Source of the DNA: JAFGOG01 sp034429215
GTDB lineage: Bacteria > Chloroflexota > Anaerolineae > JAAYZQ01
Assembly (NCBI GenBank): GCA_034429215.1
Contig: DAOUGI010000066.1
Span: forward strand, 1 to 64,000
Direction: 5' to 3'
DNA: 64,000 bases
How positions within the stretch are numbered: position 1 is the stretch's first letter; the number at the start of each line of letters is the position of its first letter. This document shows positions 17,941 to 26,170 of this stretch, piece after piece. The notes beneath the pieces are model-generated. The model saw only the letters and a list, made by a program, of their open reading frames with translations, made no database searches and was not told the origin of the DNA. A program made the position numbers and the translations under genes.

Positions 17941-20391
17941 CTAACCTCCTCGCCGGCGGGCAAAGTACAGGCCCATGCCGGCCACGGCCATCACCCCGGC
18001 GGCGATCAGAACCCCGGTAACCACGTTCCCCGTCGACGGCTTGGCCTTGGCAGCCGGCTCGACTGTCACCATCAGCTCAGCCATGTCGGCAGACTCGGCT
18101 GTGGCCGATGGTTCTACCTTGGCGGCCGGTTCGACTGCCGCCGGAAGCACTTCGACCAACGGCTCCGTGACTTGTGTTACCGCGAGTGCCGCCGCCTCCC
18201 GAGTCGCGCCTGGGGGCGGGGCAGCCAGTTGCTGTTCGACAGCAGCGGCAGCGCTTGCTTGCGCACTAACCGAGGGGATGGCTCCCGCCGGTCCCTGGGC
18301 CAACAGCCGGCCGATGGCATCCAGGAAGGCAAAGGTGAGATCTGCTGGAGTTGTGATGGGAGCTGTTTGAAGCTGTTCCCGTGGTACCCGCACCAGCACG
18401 CGCGCTATTTCGCGGCCATCCTGCCTCGCCCGGACATCGCCCTTGACCGGGATGCTCAGCCATGTTGAGATGGTAGTGTCACGCAGGACGATATTGGTTA
18501 CGGCAATCTCCGCACCGGTCGCCTGCGGGCCAAGGAAAGCGCCGATGACGATTTCGCGCTGCCAGTCGACAGGCGGCTGCGCCGGCGGCGGTTCGGGACC
18601 GAACCGGGCCTCCCACTCCTCGGCGCTGGTCAACACCAGGTAGGTCTGCTCTGCCAGGGCAAAGCGGTCTTGGCCGGCTGGGATCGGGCCAAAGTCTAGC
18701 TTCTTGAGCTCAGGCAGCAGCTTGTAGACAGCCCCTGCCATAGTTCTGCCGTAAGTCGCGGCCACAACTCGGGCCGATTGCTTGCCTTCCCAACCTTCAC
18801 CGGCGGGCACCACAAATGGAGCAGTAAAATTGCCCTTCTCGTCGGTAACAACCTGTCCTACCGGCCCTCCTTGTCTGGCCTGGGCGTCGGGCTGGGCGAG
18901 GGACAAATTGACCGTCGTGTTAGGTGGCCATTGCTTGCCTAGGATGGTAAACGGTTGGCCGATGCGGCCTGAGGCCGGGTCGAGCGTGATGACCGGCTCA
19001 ACACCCGGAGGCAGTGTGCTAGGTGGGGTTGCCGTGAGTGTCGGCGGAATTGGTGTCGCTGTTGGCTGACTAGGCGGCAGCGTCGGTGGAAGCGGCGTGG
19101 ACGTCGGCGAAAGCGGTGTCTGTGTTGGAGGAATCGGTGTCACTGTCGGCGGAACTGGCGGCACTGTCAGCGGAATGGATGTCACGGTGGGCGGAGCTAG
19201 GGTGACGGTCGGTGGAATCGGCGTCACGGTCGGCGCGACTGCCGTCGATGTCTGAGCAGGCGTCGCCGTCAAGCTAGACACCAGATCCCAGCTCAGCTTG
19301 ATAGAAGCATGCCCGGTATACTCATAGTATTCCACGCTTACGCCGGTCTCGCCAGCGGCCAGCTGAATCTGGCCCTCGTAAGTGCGCTGTCCATCGCGCC
19401 AGGCATCGATCACCAGCTTGCCGCCTACCCACACCCGCACGCCGTCATCGGACGCGGCTTGGAAACGGTATACTCCGGCTTGGGCAAAGTTCAGGCGGCG
19501 CGTCCAGCGCGCCGAAAAGTTGTCGACCGGCAGGTCGGGACGGGGCGAGTCGGTGCCCCAGTCAAAATTGATATGTTCGTCGTCGCGCTGAAAGACCGGC
19601 AGACCTGACAGGTCGGGGGCAGCATAGTAGCTGCCCTGCCAGCCCAAGAACTTGTCTATTTTTTCCCAGTTCAAGCTGATGCGGGCATCGCCCAGGTGGT
19701 TGTAATACTCGAGCTTGATGGGCGTGTTGCCTTTGAGGTAGAGGTCGGCCAAGTACTCACGGGGGCCACCGTCGGCCCAGGCGTCGATTAGAAACCGTCC
19801 GGCTACCCACAACCGCGCGCCATCGTCCACTACGACACGGAAGCGATAATTGCCCTCGGTCAAGTCCAAGCTTCGTGTCCAGCGAGCCGACCAGTTCTCG
19901 CTCGGCATGTTAGAGGCCGGCGCCGTACCTTTGGGCAGAGAAAAGTCGACGATACGGTCGTTGCGAACAACCTTGGGCGGCGACTGCAACGACACGTTAT
20001 CAAAGTACTCGCCTTGCCAATCGGTGATCGTCACCGGTGTTGCGGTAGGGGCGCTGGTCCACGTCGGGCTGGCAGGCAGCGGCGTTGGCGATTGCGTCGG
20101 GCTGTCAGAAGGCTGCGCTTCAGGCGTAACGGTGGGAGTGCTGGTCGGCCAGGGCTCTGGCTCTGGGCTGGCCGGTGTGATAATCGGGCCGCCGGAAGGC
20201 TGCGGCACAGGCATAACAGTGGGCACGATTGGCGTTTCCACCCACGTTGGCCCGGCAGTCGCAGTCATCACCGGCGCCAGGGTGGCCGTAGGCTTGGCCG
20301 GAGACAAGAACCTGACGAGGAGGTTTGCCAATATGCACAAGAGCACGGCTAGAACGCCTACCAAGATCCACAGGGTATTGAACCGTTTCAC
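17941..20391 (-). CDS. Membrane-anchored surface protein with two PA14 domains
   Basis: 816 residues from a GTG preceded by GGAGGT with 8-base spacing. The N-terminus has one membrane segment (about 7-29). A Pro/Thr/Ser-rich linker follows, then two PA14-type domains (about 126-250 and 251-372), each opening WQGxY and containing a SARWTR strand and a DDGxRLWV or DDGVRVWV motif. A PPTVTP-repeat linker spans about 386-462. An IPT-like segment (about 463-550) and a PrcB_C-like domain (about 560-690) follow, then another low-complexity stretch and a C-terminal hydrophobic segment (about 788-808) before ARRRGG. PA14 domains usually bind carbohydrate. The dual terminal hydrophobic segments with a basic tail suggest anchoring in the cell envelope. 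Confidence 0.85.
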   Translation of the reverse strand: MKRFNTLWILVGVLAVLLCILANLLVRFLSPAKPTATLAPVMTATAGPTWVETPIVPTVMPVPQPSGGPIITPASPEPEPWPTSTPTVTPEAQPSDSPTQSPTPLPASPTWTSAPTATPVTITDWQGEYFDNVSLQSPPKVVRNDRIVDFSLPKGTAPASNMPSENWSARWTRSLDLTEGNYRFRVVVDDGARLWVAGRFLIDAWADGGPREYLADLYLKGNTPIKLEYYNHLGDARISLNWEKIDKFLGWQGSYYAAPDLSGLPVFQRDDEHINFDWGTDSPRPDLPVDNFSARWTRRLNFAQAGVYRFQAASDDGVRVWVGGKLVIDAWRDGQRTYEGQIQLAAGETGVSVEYYEYTGHASIKLSWDLVSSLTATPAQTSTAVAPTVTPIPPTVTLAPPTVTSIPLTVPPVPPTVTPIPPTQTPLSPTSTPLPPTLPPSQPTATPIPPTLTATPPSTLPPGVEPVITLDPASGRIGQPFTILGKQWPPNTTVNLSLAQPDAQARQGGPVGQVVTDEKGNFTAPFVVPAGEGWEGKQSARVVAATYGRTMAGAVYKLLPELKKLDFGPIPAGQDRFALAEQTYLVLTSAEEWEARFGPEPPPAQPPVDWQREIVIGAFLGPQATGAEIAVTNIVLRDTTISTWLSIPVKGDVRARQDGREIARVLVRVPREQLQTAPITTPADLTFAFLDAIGRLLAQGPAGAIPSVSAQASAAAAVEQQLAAPPPGATREAAALAVTQVTEPLVEVLPAAVEPAAKVEPSATAESADMAELMVTVEPAAKAKPSTGNVVTGVLIAAGVMAVAGMGLYFARRRGG
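19005..19235 (-). repeat. Coding minisatellite for PPTVTP-type linker
   Basis: Degenerate tandem units encoding Pro-Pro-Thr-Val-Thr-Pro and variants inside the PA14 protein gene. It is a flexible wall-spanning or interdomain linker and likely to vary in copy number between strains. It is not a CRISPR: units are short, degenerate and in frame. Confidence 0.7.
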
Positions 20392-20455
20392 CTTGCAAGA
20401 CCTCCTTATAGCTGGCGGTTGGAGCTAGAGCCAGCTCCGTGCTCTAACCCCATCT

Positions 20456-22300
20456 CTACAGGACTAGATAGCGCTCAATCCGTTTCTCGATCACCTTCAA
20501 GCTGCTTTCCCAAAAGGCCTGCTGCCGGATGTCAAGGCCGAAGCGGGCTGCCAGGTCGGCGGCCGTCCCTTCGCCGGTGCTGCGCAACAGGGCATCATAC
20601 TCGGGCAAGAAAGCCTTTCCACGCTCCTGGTAGACAGCGTACAGCCCCAGGCCGAACAGCATTCCAAAGGCGTATGGAAAGTTGTAGAACGATAGGCCGG
20701 CGCTGTAATAGTGCGGTTTCCAGGCCCACATGTAAGGGTTCCGGTAACGCGGGTCCAGCCCGTCACCGAAGGTTTCCTGTTGGCTGCGGAGCATGATATC
20801 GCAGAAATCATCGGCCGACAGTTCGGCTTGGGCCCGCCGCTCGAAAATCTCCTTTTCAAACAGGTAACGAGAATAGATGTCGACGATTACCTGCGTTGCG
20901 CCGATCAGGAACGTTTCCAGGATGCCTAGTTCCTCCTCGGGGCTGGCCGCTTGGTCCAGGATAGCATCGGTGACGATTGTTTCGTTAAAGATTGAAGCGG
21001 TTTCGGCCAGTGTCATCGGCGTGCGCCGCTGTAGCGGCATCTTGCCTACTTGGCACTCGTTGTGATAAGCGTGCCCCAGCTCATGGGCCAACGTGATTAG
21101 CTGGTCTAGCGACCCGTCAAAGTTGCACAGGACGCGCGATTCCTCCACGGCTGGGAGCCTCATGCAAAAGGCTCCACCGCGCTTGCCGGCGCGCGGCTCA
21201 GCGTCGATCCATGACTGCTCGAAAGCGCGCCGGGTAAAAGCCCCCGAGCGCTCCGAGAAGGCATATAACTGTTCCAGAATTAGATCCCTGGCTTCAGCAA
21301 AGCTGTAGCGGCGCTCTAGGCGGCCGACTGGTGCGGACAGGTCCCACCAGGGCAATGCCTCTTTGCCCAGGCGCTTGGCCTTGGCCTGCAAATAACGCCG
21401 GAAGGCCGGGAAGGAGGTCCGCATGGCGGCCAGCATCGTTTCCAGGGTCTCGCGGTCGATGCGCGCCTGGTCAAGGGCCTGGTGAAGGGCATCGGTCCGG
21501 CCACGCCGCTTGTTGAGGGTAATCACCGTTCCCTTGATGCCATTCAGGCAGGCGGCCAGCGGCTCGCGGACGCTCGTCCAGCCGGCCAGCTCGGCCTCGT
21601 GTGCCCGTCGCCGTAAGTCGCCGTCGGCTTCGGTCCGAAAGTTCTGCACGACGGTAATGGGCAGCTCCTTTACCTGACCGTCCAGCTCGAAAGGGATCTT
21701 TAGTTGAGAGGTCACAACGCCACGCAGCTTTTCCCAGGCGCCGGCCCCGCTAAGAGACAGCTCGGATGCCAGCGTCTCTTCGGTTTCACTCATCAAGTAG
21801 CGGCTCTGCTTGGCGACCTCCTTCAGGTAAAAGGCGTGGCCACCGACCTGCCCGGCAGAGGGTTGGACGAGGTCTTGCGACAGTGCTTGCTCAAACCTAT
21901 CCAGGTCGGCTGCGGCCACCCCAATCCACCCCTGGAACAGGACATCGGCGCGATCCAGTCTCACGTCCATGGCCTCCAGTTCGGAAGTCAGCCGTCTGGC
22001 GACGGTATTGTAAGAGTCGGTGCTGACAAAGGAGTGGAGGTAGCTGTGGAGTGTCCCGATCAGCCGCAGGGCCGCGTTCATCCTCTCCAGGTAACCGGCG
22101 ATGACCTGCGCCAGTTCGGTTGGGCCGGCACTGACCGTCGCAGAGCGTGTGATCTGCTGCGCCGACAAGTAATTGTCCAGATCGTCCAGCTTGGTCTGTA
22201 GCTGCTCTACGTCCTGCTTGAACTCGACAGAGTCAAGGCCGGGGTAGACGTTAGATAGATCCCAATGGGGCACGAGCCCGGGCAACGGTTCCGAAGCCAT
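20456..22300 (-). CDS. M3-family oligoendopeptidase F-like
   Basis: 614 residues, the usual length for PepF-type enzymes. The zinc motif HELGH is at 406-410 in LAHELGHAYHN, with the downstream glutamate in the ETASIFNE segment and the substrate-binding GLSFYNFPYAFG near the C-terminus. No signal peptide is seen, so it should act in the cytosol on short peptides. The ATG is preceded by GAAAGGA and by a good promoter. A monocistronic unit is likely, although the surface-protein pair lies downstream on the same strand with a 64-base gap. Confidence 0.93.
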   Translation of the reverse strand: MASEPLPGLVPHWDLSNVYPGLDSVEFKQDVEQLQTKLDDLDNYLSAQQITRSATVSAGPTELAQVIAGYLERMNAALRLIGTLHSYLHSFVSTDSYNTVARRLTSELEAMDVRLDRADVLFQGWIGVAAADLDRFEQALSQDLVQPSAGQVGGHAFYLKEVAKQSRYLMSETEETLASELSLSGAGAWEKLRGVVTSQLKIPFELDGQVKELPITVVQNFRTEADGDLRRRAHEAELAGWTSVREPLAACLNGIKGTVITLNKRRGRTDALHQALDQARIDRETLETMLAAMRTSFPAFRRYLQAKAKRLGKEALPWWDLSAPVGRLERRYSFAEARDLILEQLYAFSERSGAFTRRAFEQSWIDAEPRAGKRGGAFCMRLPAVEESRVLCNFDGSLDQLITLAHELGHAYHNECQVGKMPLQRRTPMTLAETASIFNETIVTDAILDQAASPEEELGILETFLIGATQVIVDIYSRYLFEKEIFERRAQAELSADDFCDIMLRSQQETFGDGLDPRYRNPYMWAWKPHYYSAGLSFYNFPYAFGMLFGLGLYAVYQERGKAFLPEYDALLRSTGEGTAADLAARFGLDIRQQAFWESSLKVIEKRIERYLVL

Positions 22301-22338
22301 CGCATGATCCTTTCGGCAAGATGAGATCGAATATGGCT

Positions 22339-22367
22339 ATTATACTACAGGGCGTGTTACGAGCCAA
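22339..22367 (-). promoter_or_regulatory. Promoter of the oligopeptidase gene
   Basis: Read on the minus strand: TTGGCT, 17 bases, TATAAT, ending 39 bases upstream of the ATG at 22300. Confidence 0.7.
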
Positions 22368-22422
22368 AGCAGGCGCCGTCTTTGACAGAGATCTCACTCG
22401 GGAGAAACGGTAGAGGCTAGAG

Positions 22423-22818
22423 TCAGGACAGGCAGATCTTTACTTGATTCAGCAGGCCTTCCATACTGAGGAGTGTGTGGGCGTAATAGTGCACCGGCCC
22501 GCTGCTGCCCTTCCGGCTCCGCATGAGTTGGAGGCTGCGGATAGAGTCGTCGCCGGAAAAGCTGATGAAGAGTATGGGCACCGCGGCCCAACGCGGCATA
22601 CGGCGGAGCTGCTCGGATAACCGATAGGCATCGCGTGCCGAGCTGGACAGGTCTACGATCACCAGGTTGGGTGGAGCGATGACTATGGCATACTCGGTCT
22701 CTGCCCAACTCGAGGAGGTCTCCACCCGGTAGCCGGCCAACTGGAGCAGATCGGCTACCCCTTCGAGAAGTGGGGAACTTGAACCGATTACAAGGATGTG
22801 ATGCCCGTTCGTCTTCAT
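22423..22818 (-). CDS. Degenerate receiver-domain protein
   Basis: 131 residues if started at the ATG (22818) that precedes KTNGHHILVIG. The secondary-structure pattern follows a CheY-like receiver: HHILVIGSSSPLLEG (strand 1 to helix 1), a phosphoacceptor-like Asp in LVIVDLSSS, and VPILFISFSGDD. The acidic pair that binds Mg2+ at the end of strand 1 is replaced by SSS, and no clear switch lysine is present. It is probably a pseudo-receiver that works without phosphorylation. It sits just downstream of the two-component pair but beyond that unit's terminator, so it is probably expressed separately. No strong Shine-Dalgarno is visible and the start is moderately certain. Confidence 0.6.
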   Translation of the reverse strand: MKTNGHHILVIGSSSPLLEGVADLLQLAGYRVETSSSWAETEYAIVIAPPNLVIVDLSSSARDAYRLSEQLRRMPRWAAVPILFISFSGDDSIRSLQLMRSRKGSSGPVHYYAHTLLSMEGLLNQVKICLS

Positions 22819-22842
22819 CACTGAGTCATGATAGCACAGCAC

Positions 22843-22875
22843 GAGAAAAGAAAACATCCCCCCAAGGGAGGATGT
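22843..22875 (-). terminator. Intrinsic terminator of the two-component unit
   Basis: On the minus strand, a hairpin (ACATCCTCCC pairing with GGGGGGATGT, loop TTGG-like) is followed by a T-rich tract TTTTCTTTTCT. It ends the response-regulator transcript. Confidence 0.75.
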
Positions 22876-22929
22876 GAGGAGGTAGATTGTATGAGCCCCT
22901 GGCTTAAACCACTTGACCAACGGTCCGCT

Positions 22930-23002
22930 GAGAGGGCGATAGTCCCGGAGCGCAAGTGGAGGGGATGATGACAGACCACGCCCTCTCCGCTGTGCTCCGG
23001 GA
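22930..23002 (-). other. Two interleaved perfect 9-bp inverted repeats (possible pseudoknot)
   Basis: GAGAGGGCG at 22930-22938 is the exact reverse complement of 22979-22987. TCCCGGAGC at 22943-22951 is the exact reverse complement of 22994-23002. The arms interleave in the order A, B, A', B', so both helices together form an H-type pseudoknot topology. The element lies in the 3' untranslated region of the response-regulator gene, before its terminator. Confidence 0.5.
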
Positions 23003-23010
23003 GGATCGGG

Positions 23011-23682
23011 TTATGAATTGGCCAGCATGTCGCGATCCGAGATAAGACCCATCTTGACGGCAAACAAGCGCAAGTCAGCCTTGCTGGCCAGATTGAGCTT
23101 GTTGTAGATGTTGCGCAGGTGGGTCTTGATCGTTTTTTCGCTGAGATAGAGATTGGCGGCGATCTCGGTGTTCTTTAGTCCCCGGCTGGCGAGGAAGAAA
23201 ACTTCACGCTCACGAGGTGTCAGGGCGTGGAGGGCTTCCTCACGGCGGCCGGTCTCTTCTTGGAGGCGGCTTAGCTGTTGGACCACCTTGGCGGCGATGG
23301 AGGGTGAGAGCAGCACTTCGCCGCGATAGACGGATCGGATATTCTCGGCCAACCGTTCGCCATTGACTGTCTTGAGTACATAGCCAGAAGCCCCGGCAAT
23401 CAGCGCTGCCGACACTTCCTGGTCGTCGTCGTATGCCGATAGGATCAGGACCTTGGCCCCAGGAGAGGCCTGCAGGAGCTTGCGACAAAAGTCGGCGCCG
23501 CTCCCGTCGGGAAGGTGCAGATCTAACAGGATCACGTCCGGCGTTTCCTCGGCTACTACCGCCAGCGATTCCTCGCCGTAGGTAGCCTCGCCGACGACGG
23601 TAAAGTCTGGCTCCAGCTCCAACAAGGCACGCAGACCTTCGCGAAAGATGGTATGATCGTCTACGATCAACAGCTTTACCAC
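23011..23682 (-). CDS. NarL/FixJ-family response regulator
   Basis: 223 residues from the GTG at 23682, chosen because GGAGG sits 7 bases upstream; an ATG 21 bases earlier overlaps that site. The receiver domain has the acidic pair in IVDDHTIFREG, the phosphoacceptor in LLDLHLPDGSG and the conserved Lys in YVLKTVNG. The LuxR-type helix-turn-helix begins LTPREREV and contains NTEIAANLYLSEKTIKTHLRNIYNKL. It should bind DNA as a dimer when phosphorylated. The histidine kinase gene immediately upstream on the same strand (99-base gap) is its probable partner. Confidence 0.93.
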   Translation of the reverse strand: MVKLLIVDDHTIFREGLRALLELEPDFTVVGEATYGEESLAVVAEETPDVILLDLHLPDGSGADFCRKLLQASPGAKVLILSAYDDDQEVSAALIAGASGYVLKTVNGERLAENIRSVYRGEVLLSPSIAAKVVQQLSRLQEETGRREEALHALTPREREVFFLASRGLKNTEIAANLYLSEKTIKTHLRNIYNKLNLASKADLRLFAVKMGLISDRDMLANS

Positions 23683-23781
23683 AGATCTACCTCCTTCATC
23701 CAAGGGATCGCAGGATAGGCTGCTTTGCTTTCCCTTGAGAGCCCCGTCCTCAGAAGTCCGACTTGAAGCAACCCTGGTTTC

Positions 23782-25986
23782 TCATTGTTCTGAGGGAAGC
23801 GAAGCGTCTATTGACTGGGCCAATGGGAATTGCAGGACGAACACGCTGCCCTTGCCAACCTGGCTCTGGAGTGTGACTTGCCCTCCATGCTGCACTATCA
23901 ATTCCTGGACAATAGCCAGTCCCAAGCCGGTGCCGGTGCACTCGGGCGTGTTGTTCCGCCCCCGGTAAAAGCGTTCAAAAATGCGCTCCTGTTCGTCGTC
24001 CGGAATGCCGGCGCCAGTATCACCCACGGCGATCTCCAGCATTGGCCTGACTGGGTCGCCAGTAAGAGATGGCTTGTCGGGACTAGCCTCCCGGGCTGCC
24101 AGCCACACCTGCCCACCTCGCGGGGTGTATTTCAAAGCATTGTCGACCAGGTTGGTCAACATCTGGATCAGATCGTTCTTATCGGCCCACAGTTTTGGCA
24201 GGTTGCCCTGGACGTGGTTTTTCAGCTCAACGCCTCGTTTTTCGGCGGTCTCTTGATAGACTTCCAGCACCTGGGAAATGATCTCTTCGGCCGCCAGCAG
24301 CTCGGGGTGAAGACGCAGGGTTTGGCGATCGATGCGAGTCAGATCGAGGATGTTCTCGACCATCGTCTCCAGCCGGTGGGTCTCCTGCTCTATAGTCTGC
24401 AGGTAATAGGTCTGCTTCTCCGGCCTGCCCTTGCGCGCCAGTGTGGCGTAGAGCTTGATAACGGCCAGGGGGGTGCGCAGCTCGTGCGAGACATTTGAGA
24501 CAAAGCGGGTCCTGATTTGATCCATGTCCTGGAGCTGCTGATGCTTTTCTCTGAGCTCGCGCAGGTGTTCTACACGCTCCTGCTCGAGGATCTTTAGGGA
24601 AGTAACATCCTCCAGGACAACCACCAGTGTAGCACCCAGCTCGCCCGACCGTTGACCGGCCGCCTGGCTGCCCGCTCTGTGCGGTGGACCAGATAGGGAA
24701 GGTGCCGGGGCCAGGGTCAACCGTACATGGCGTTGCTCACCCTGCGCCGATTGAATGCGCGTGTCTACCTGCTGGCGCTGGCCGGTGAAAATCACCTCTT
24801 CCAGGGCATGGGCCAACCGTCGCCAGTCGGCAGCCGTTATAAAGTCGGACAGGTTGCGCCCTACCAGGTTCCGGTCGGTGCGAGACAGCAACCCGGCTAG
24901 AGCCGGATTACAGGTCTGGATGTCGCCGGTTATGGTGAGGACACACAGACCCAAAGGCGAGGACTGGAAGACGGTTTCATAGTCGTATTCGTCCTCTGCC
25001 GTCCGGTCCTGGTCGGCGCGCTCGATGATCAGAGAAGCCTGGCTGGCCAGCTGGGTCATCAGCCGGATCGCACTCTGGTCGAAAGACCGGCCAACGTGGG
25101 GCTCTGCCACGCCGATCATCCCTGACTGTTCTTTTCCAGCTCGCAGGGGCAAAATGAGGGCATTCGTGATTCCCAGCGCCGCCATCACCTCGCTATCTGC
25201 AGGCCCGGCGCCGCCCCGGTTAGCAGGCCGGTTGGTAGTCAAGCCGCCAAAGGTGCCATCGCCACGCAACGTGACCTTCCGCAGTTCCTGATGCTGAGGA
25301 CCTGCGGCTGCCACGCAGCGCAGACGAGAGCTTGATTCCTCGTTCAAGAATGTAAAGGCATGCCGGGCTCTGGTCAAGTCAAGGGCTTCTCGGGTTACCT
25401 TCTGCAGCGCGGCGCCTATGTCCTGCATCTCTGCCGGCCTGGTCGGTCGCGGCTCGATGATCTCACGCAAGCGACGGCGTGTGTCATCCAATAGTTGGGT
25501 GCGGTGGAGGATGGGTGCAGTATAGCGGGCAAACGCTGCGGCCGTCTCTGCATCGTCGTCGCCAAACCGTTCAGGCTCGCGGGCGGTCCATTCCAGCAGG
25601 CCGATTGCCCGGTCGCCGAGTAACAACGGCATCCCCAACCAGGAACGGACACGTTCTTCGCCAGGGATGCAACGCCAGTGCAGATCCTCGGCCGTATCGG
25701 TGACGATTGCCGGCCGGCTGCTATCCAGGGCAGTGCGAGCGGCTCCCACCTGGCTTACCGGTAAGGCAAGCCCCACTAGGGGCGCCAAGTCGCCATGATT
25801 GGCCAGCACCTCCAGCTCGTCACCCATCAGCCACATTACCGACGTGCCGTCACAGGCCAGTAGACGACCGGCGTCGCTTACAAGTGCGATCAATGCTCCC
25901 TGGAAATCGTCGGCCAGGTTCACCTGATCCACCGCTGCCAGCAGTCGTTTGTCTAGATCGCCTTTGTCGTTTTGCTCTGTGCTCAC
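23782..25986 (-). CDS. GAF-GAF-PAS sensor histidine kinase
   Basis: 734 residues from the GTG at 25986, chosen because AAGGAG lies 7 bases upstream; an ATG six codons earlier overlaps that site. There are no membrane segments. Order: GAF (about 5-170), second GAF (about 185-335), PAS (about 345-470, FQSSPLGLCVLT), coiled coil, HisKA with H-box VSHELRTPLAV, and HATPase_c with N-box LVDNALKYTP, DTGAGIP, and GTGLGLAIVQE. All catalytic motifs are intact. It probably senses cytosolic small molecules, light or redox through the GAF/PAS units and passes phosphate to the NarL-type regulator downstream. Confidence 0.93.
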   Translation of the reverse strand: MSTEQNDKGDLDKRLLAAVDQVNLADDFQGALIALVSDAGRLLACDGTSVMWLMGDELEVLANHGDLAPLVGLALPVSQVGAARTALDSSRPAIVTDTAEDLHWRCIPGEERVRSWLGMPLLLGDRAIGLLEWTAREPERFGDDDAETAAAFARYTAPILHRTQLLDDTRRRLREIIEPRPTRPAEMQDIGAALQKVTREALDLTRARHAFTFLNEESSSRLRCVAAAGPQHQELRKVTLRGDGTFGGLTTNRPANRGGAGPADSEVMAALGITNALILPLRAGKEQSGMIGVAEPHVGRSFDQSAIRLMTQLASQASLIIERADQDRTAEDEYDYETVFQSSPLGLCVLTITGDIQTCNPALAGLLSRTDRNLVGRNLSDFITAADWRRLAHALEEVIFTGQRQQVDTRIQSAQGEQRHVRLTLAPAPSLSGPPHRAGSQAAGQRSGELGATLVVVLEDVTSLKILEQERVEHLRELREKHQQLQDMDQIRTRFVSNVSHELRTPLAVIKLYATLARKGRPEKQTYYLQTIEQETHRLETMVENILDLTRIDRQTLRLHPELLAAEEIISQVLEVYQETAEKRGVELKNHVQGNLPKLWADKNDLIQMLTNLVDNALKYTPRGGQVWLAAREASPDKPSLTGDPVRPMLEIAVGDTGAGIPDDEQERIFERFYRGRNNTPECTGTGLGLAIVQELIVQHGGQVTLQSQVGKGSVFVLQFPLAQSIDASLPSEQ

Positions 25987-26111
25987 CTTGATGCTCCTTA
26001 GCACGATTCCTATTCTATCACAAAACTACTAGATAGCCTAATGAACGCGGGGAGGTTGGAAGAATGCAAGTGTGACGGGAGTGCAATGGCTCTAATTGTG
26101 CAGTGGGGCCG

Positions 26112-26141
26112 TTTCACATTGGCGCCGATTTGTGGTACAAT
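26112..26141 (+). promoter_or_regulatory. Promoter of the nitrilase-like operon
   Basis: TTTCAC, 18 bases, TACAAT, with an extended -10 (TGG just before TACAAT). It ends 29 bases upstream of the ATG at 26171, which has GGAGGGG as Shine-Dalgarno. Confidence 0.7.
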
Positions 26142-26170
26142 AGAGTCATGTCGCGTATGGAGGGGCAATC

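Noticed and set aside
19005..19235. Regularly spaced repeats resembling a CRISPR
   Set aside because: Units are short, degenerate, in frame and encode a Pro/Thr linker. There are no unique spacers and no cas genes.
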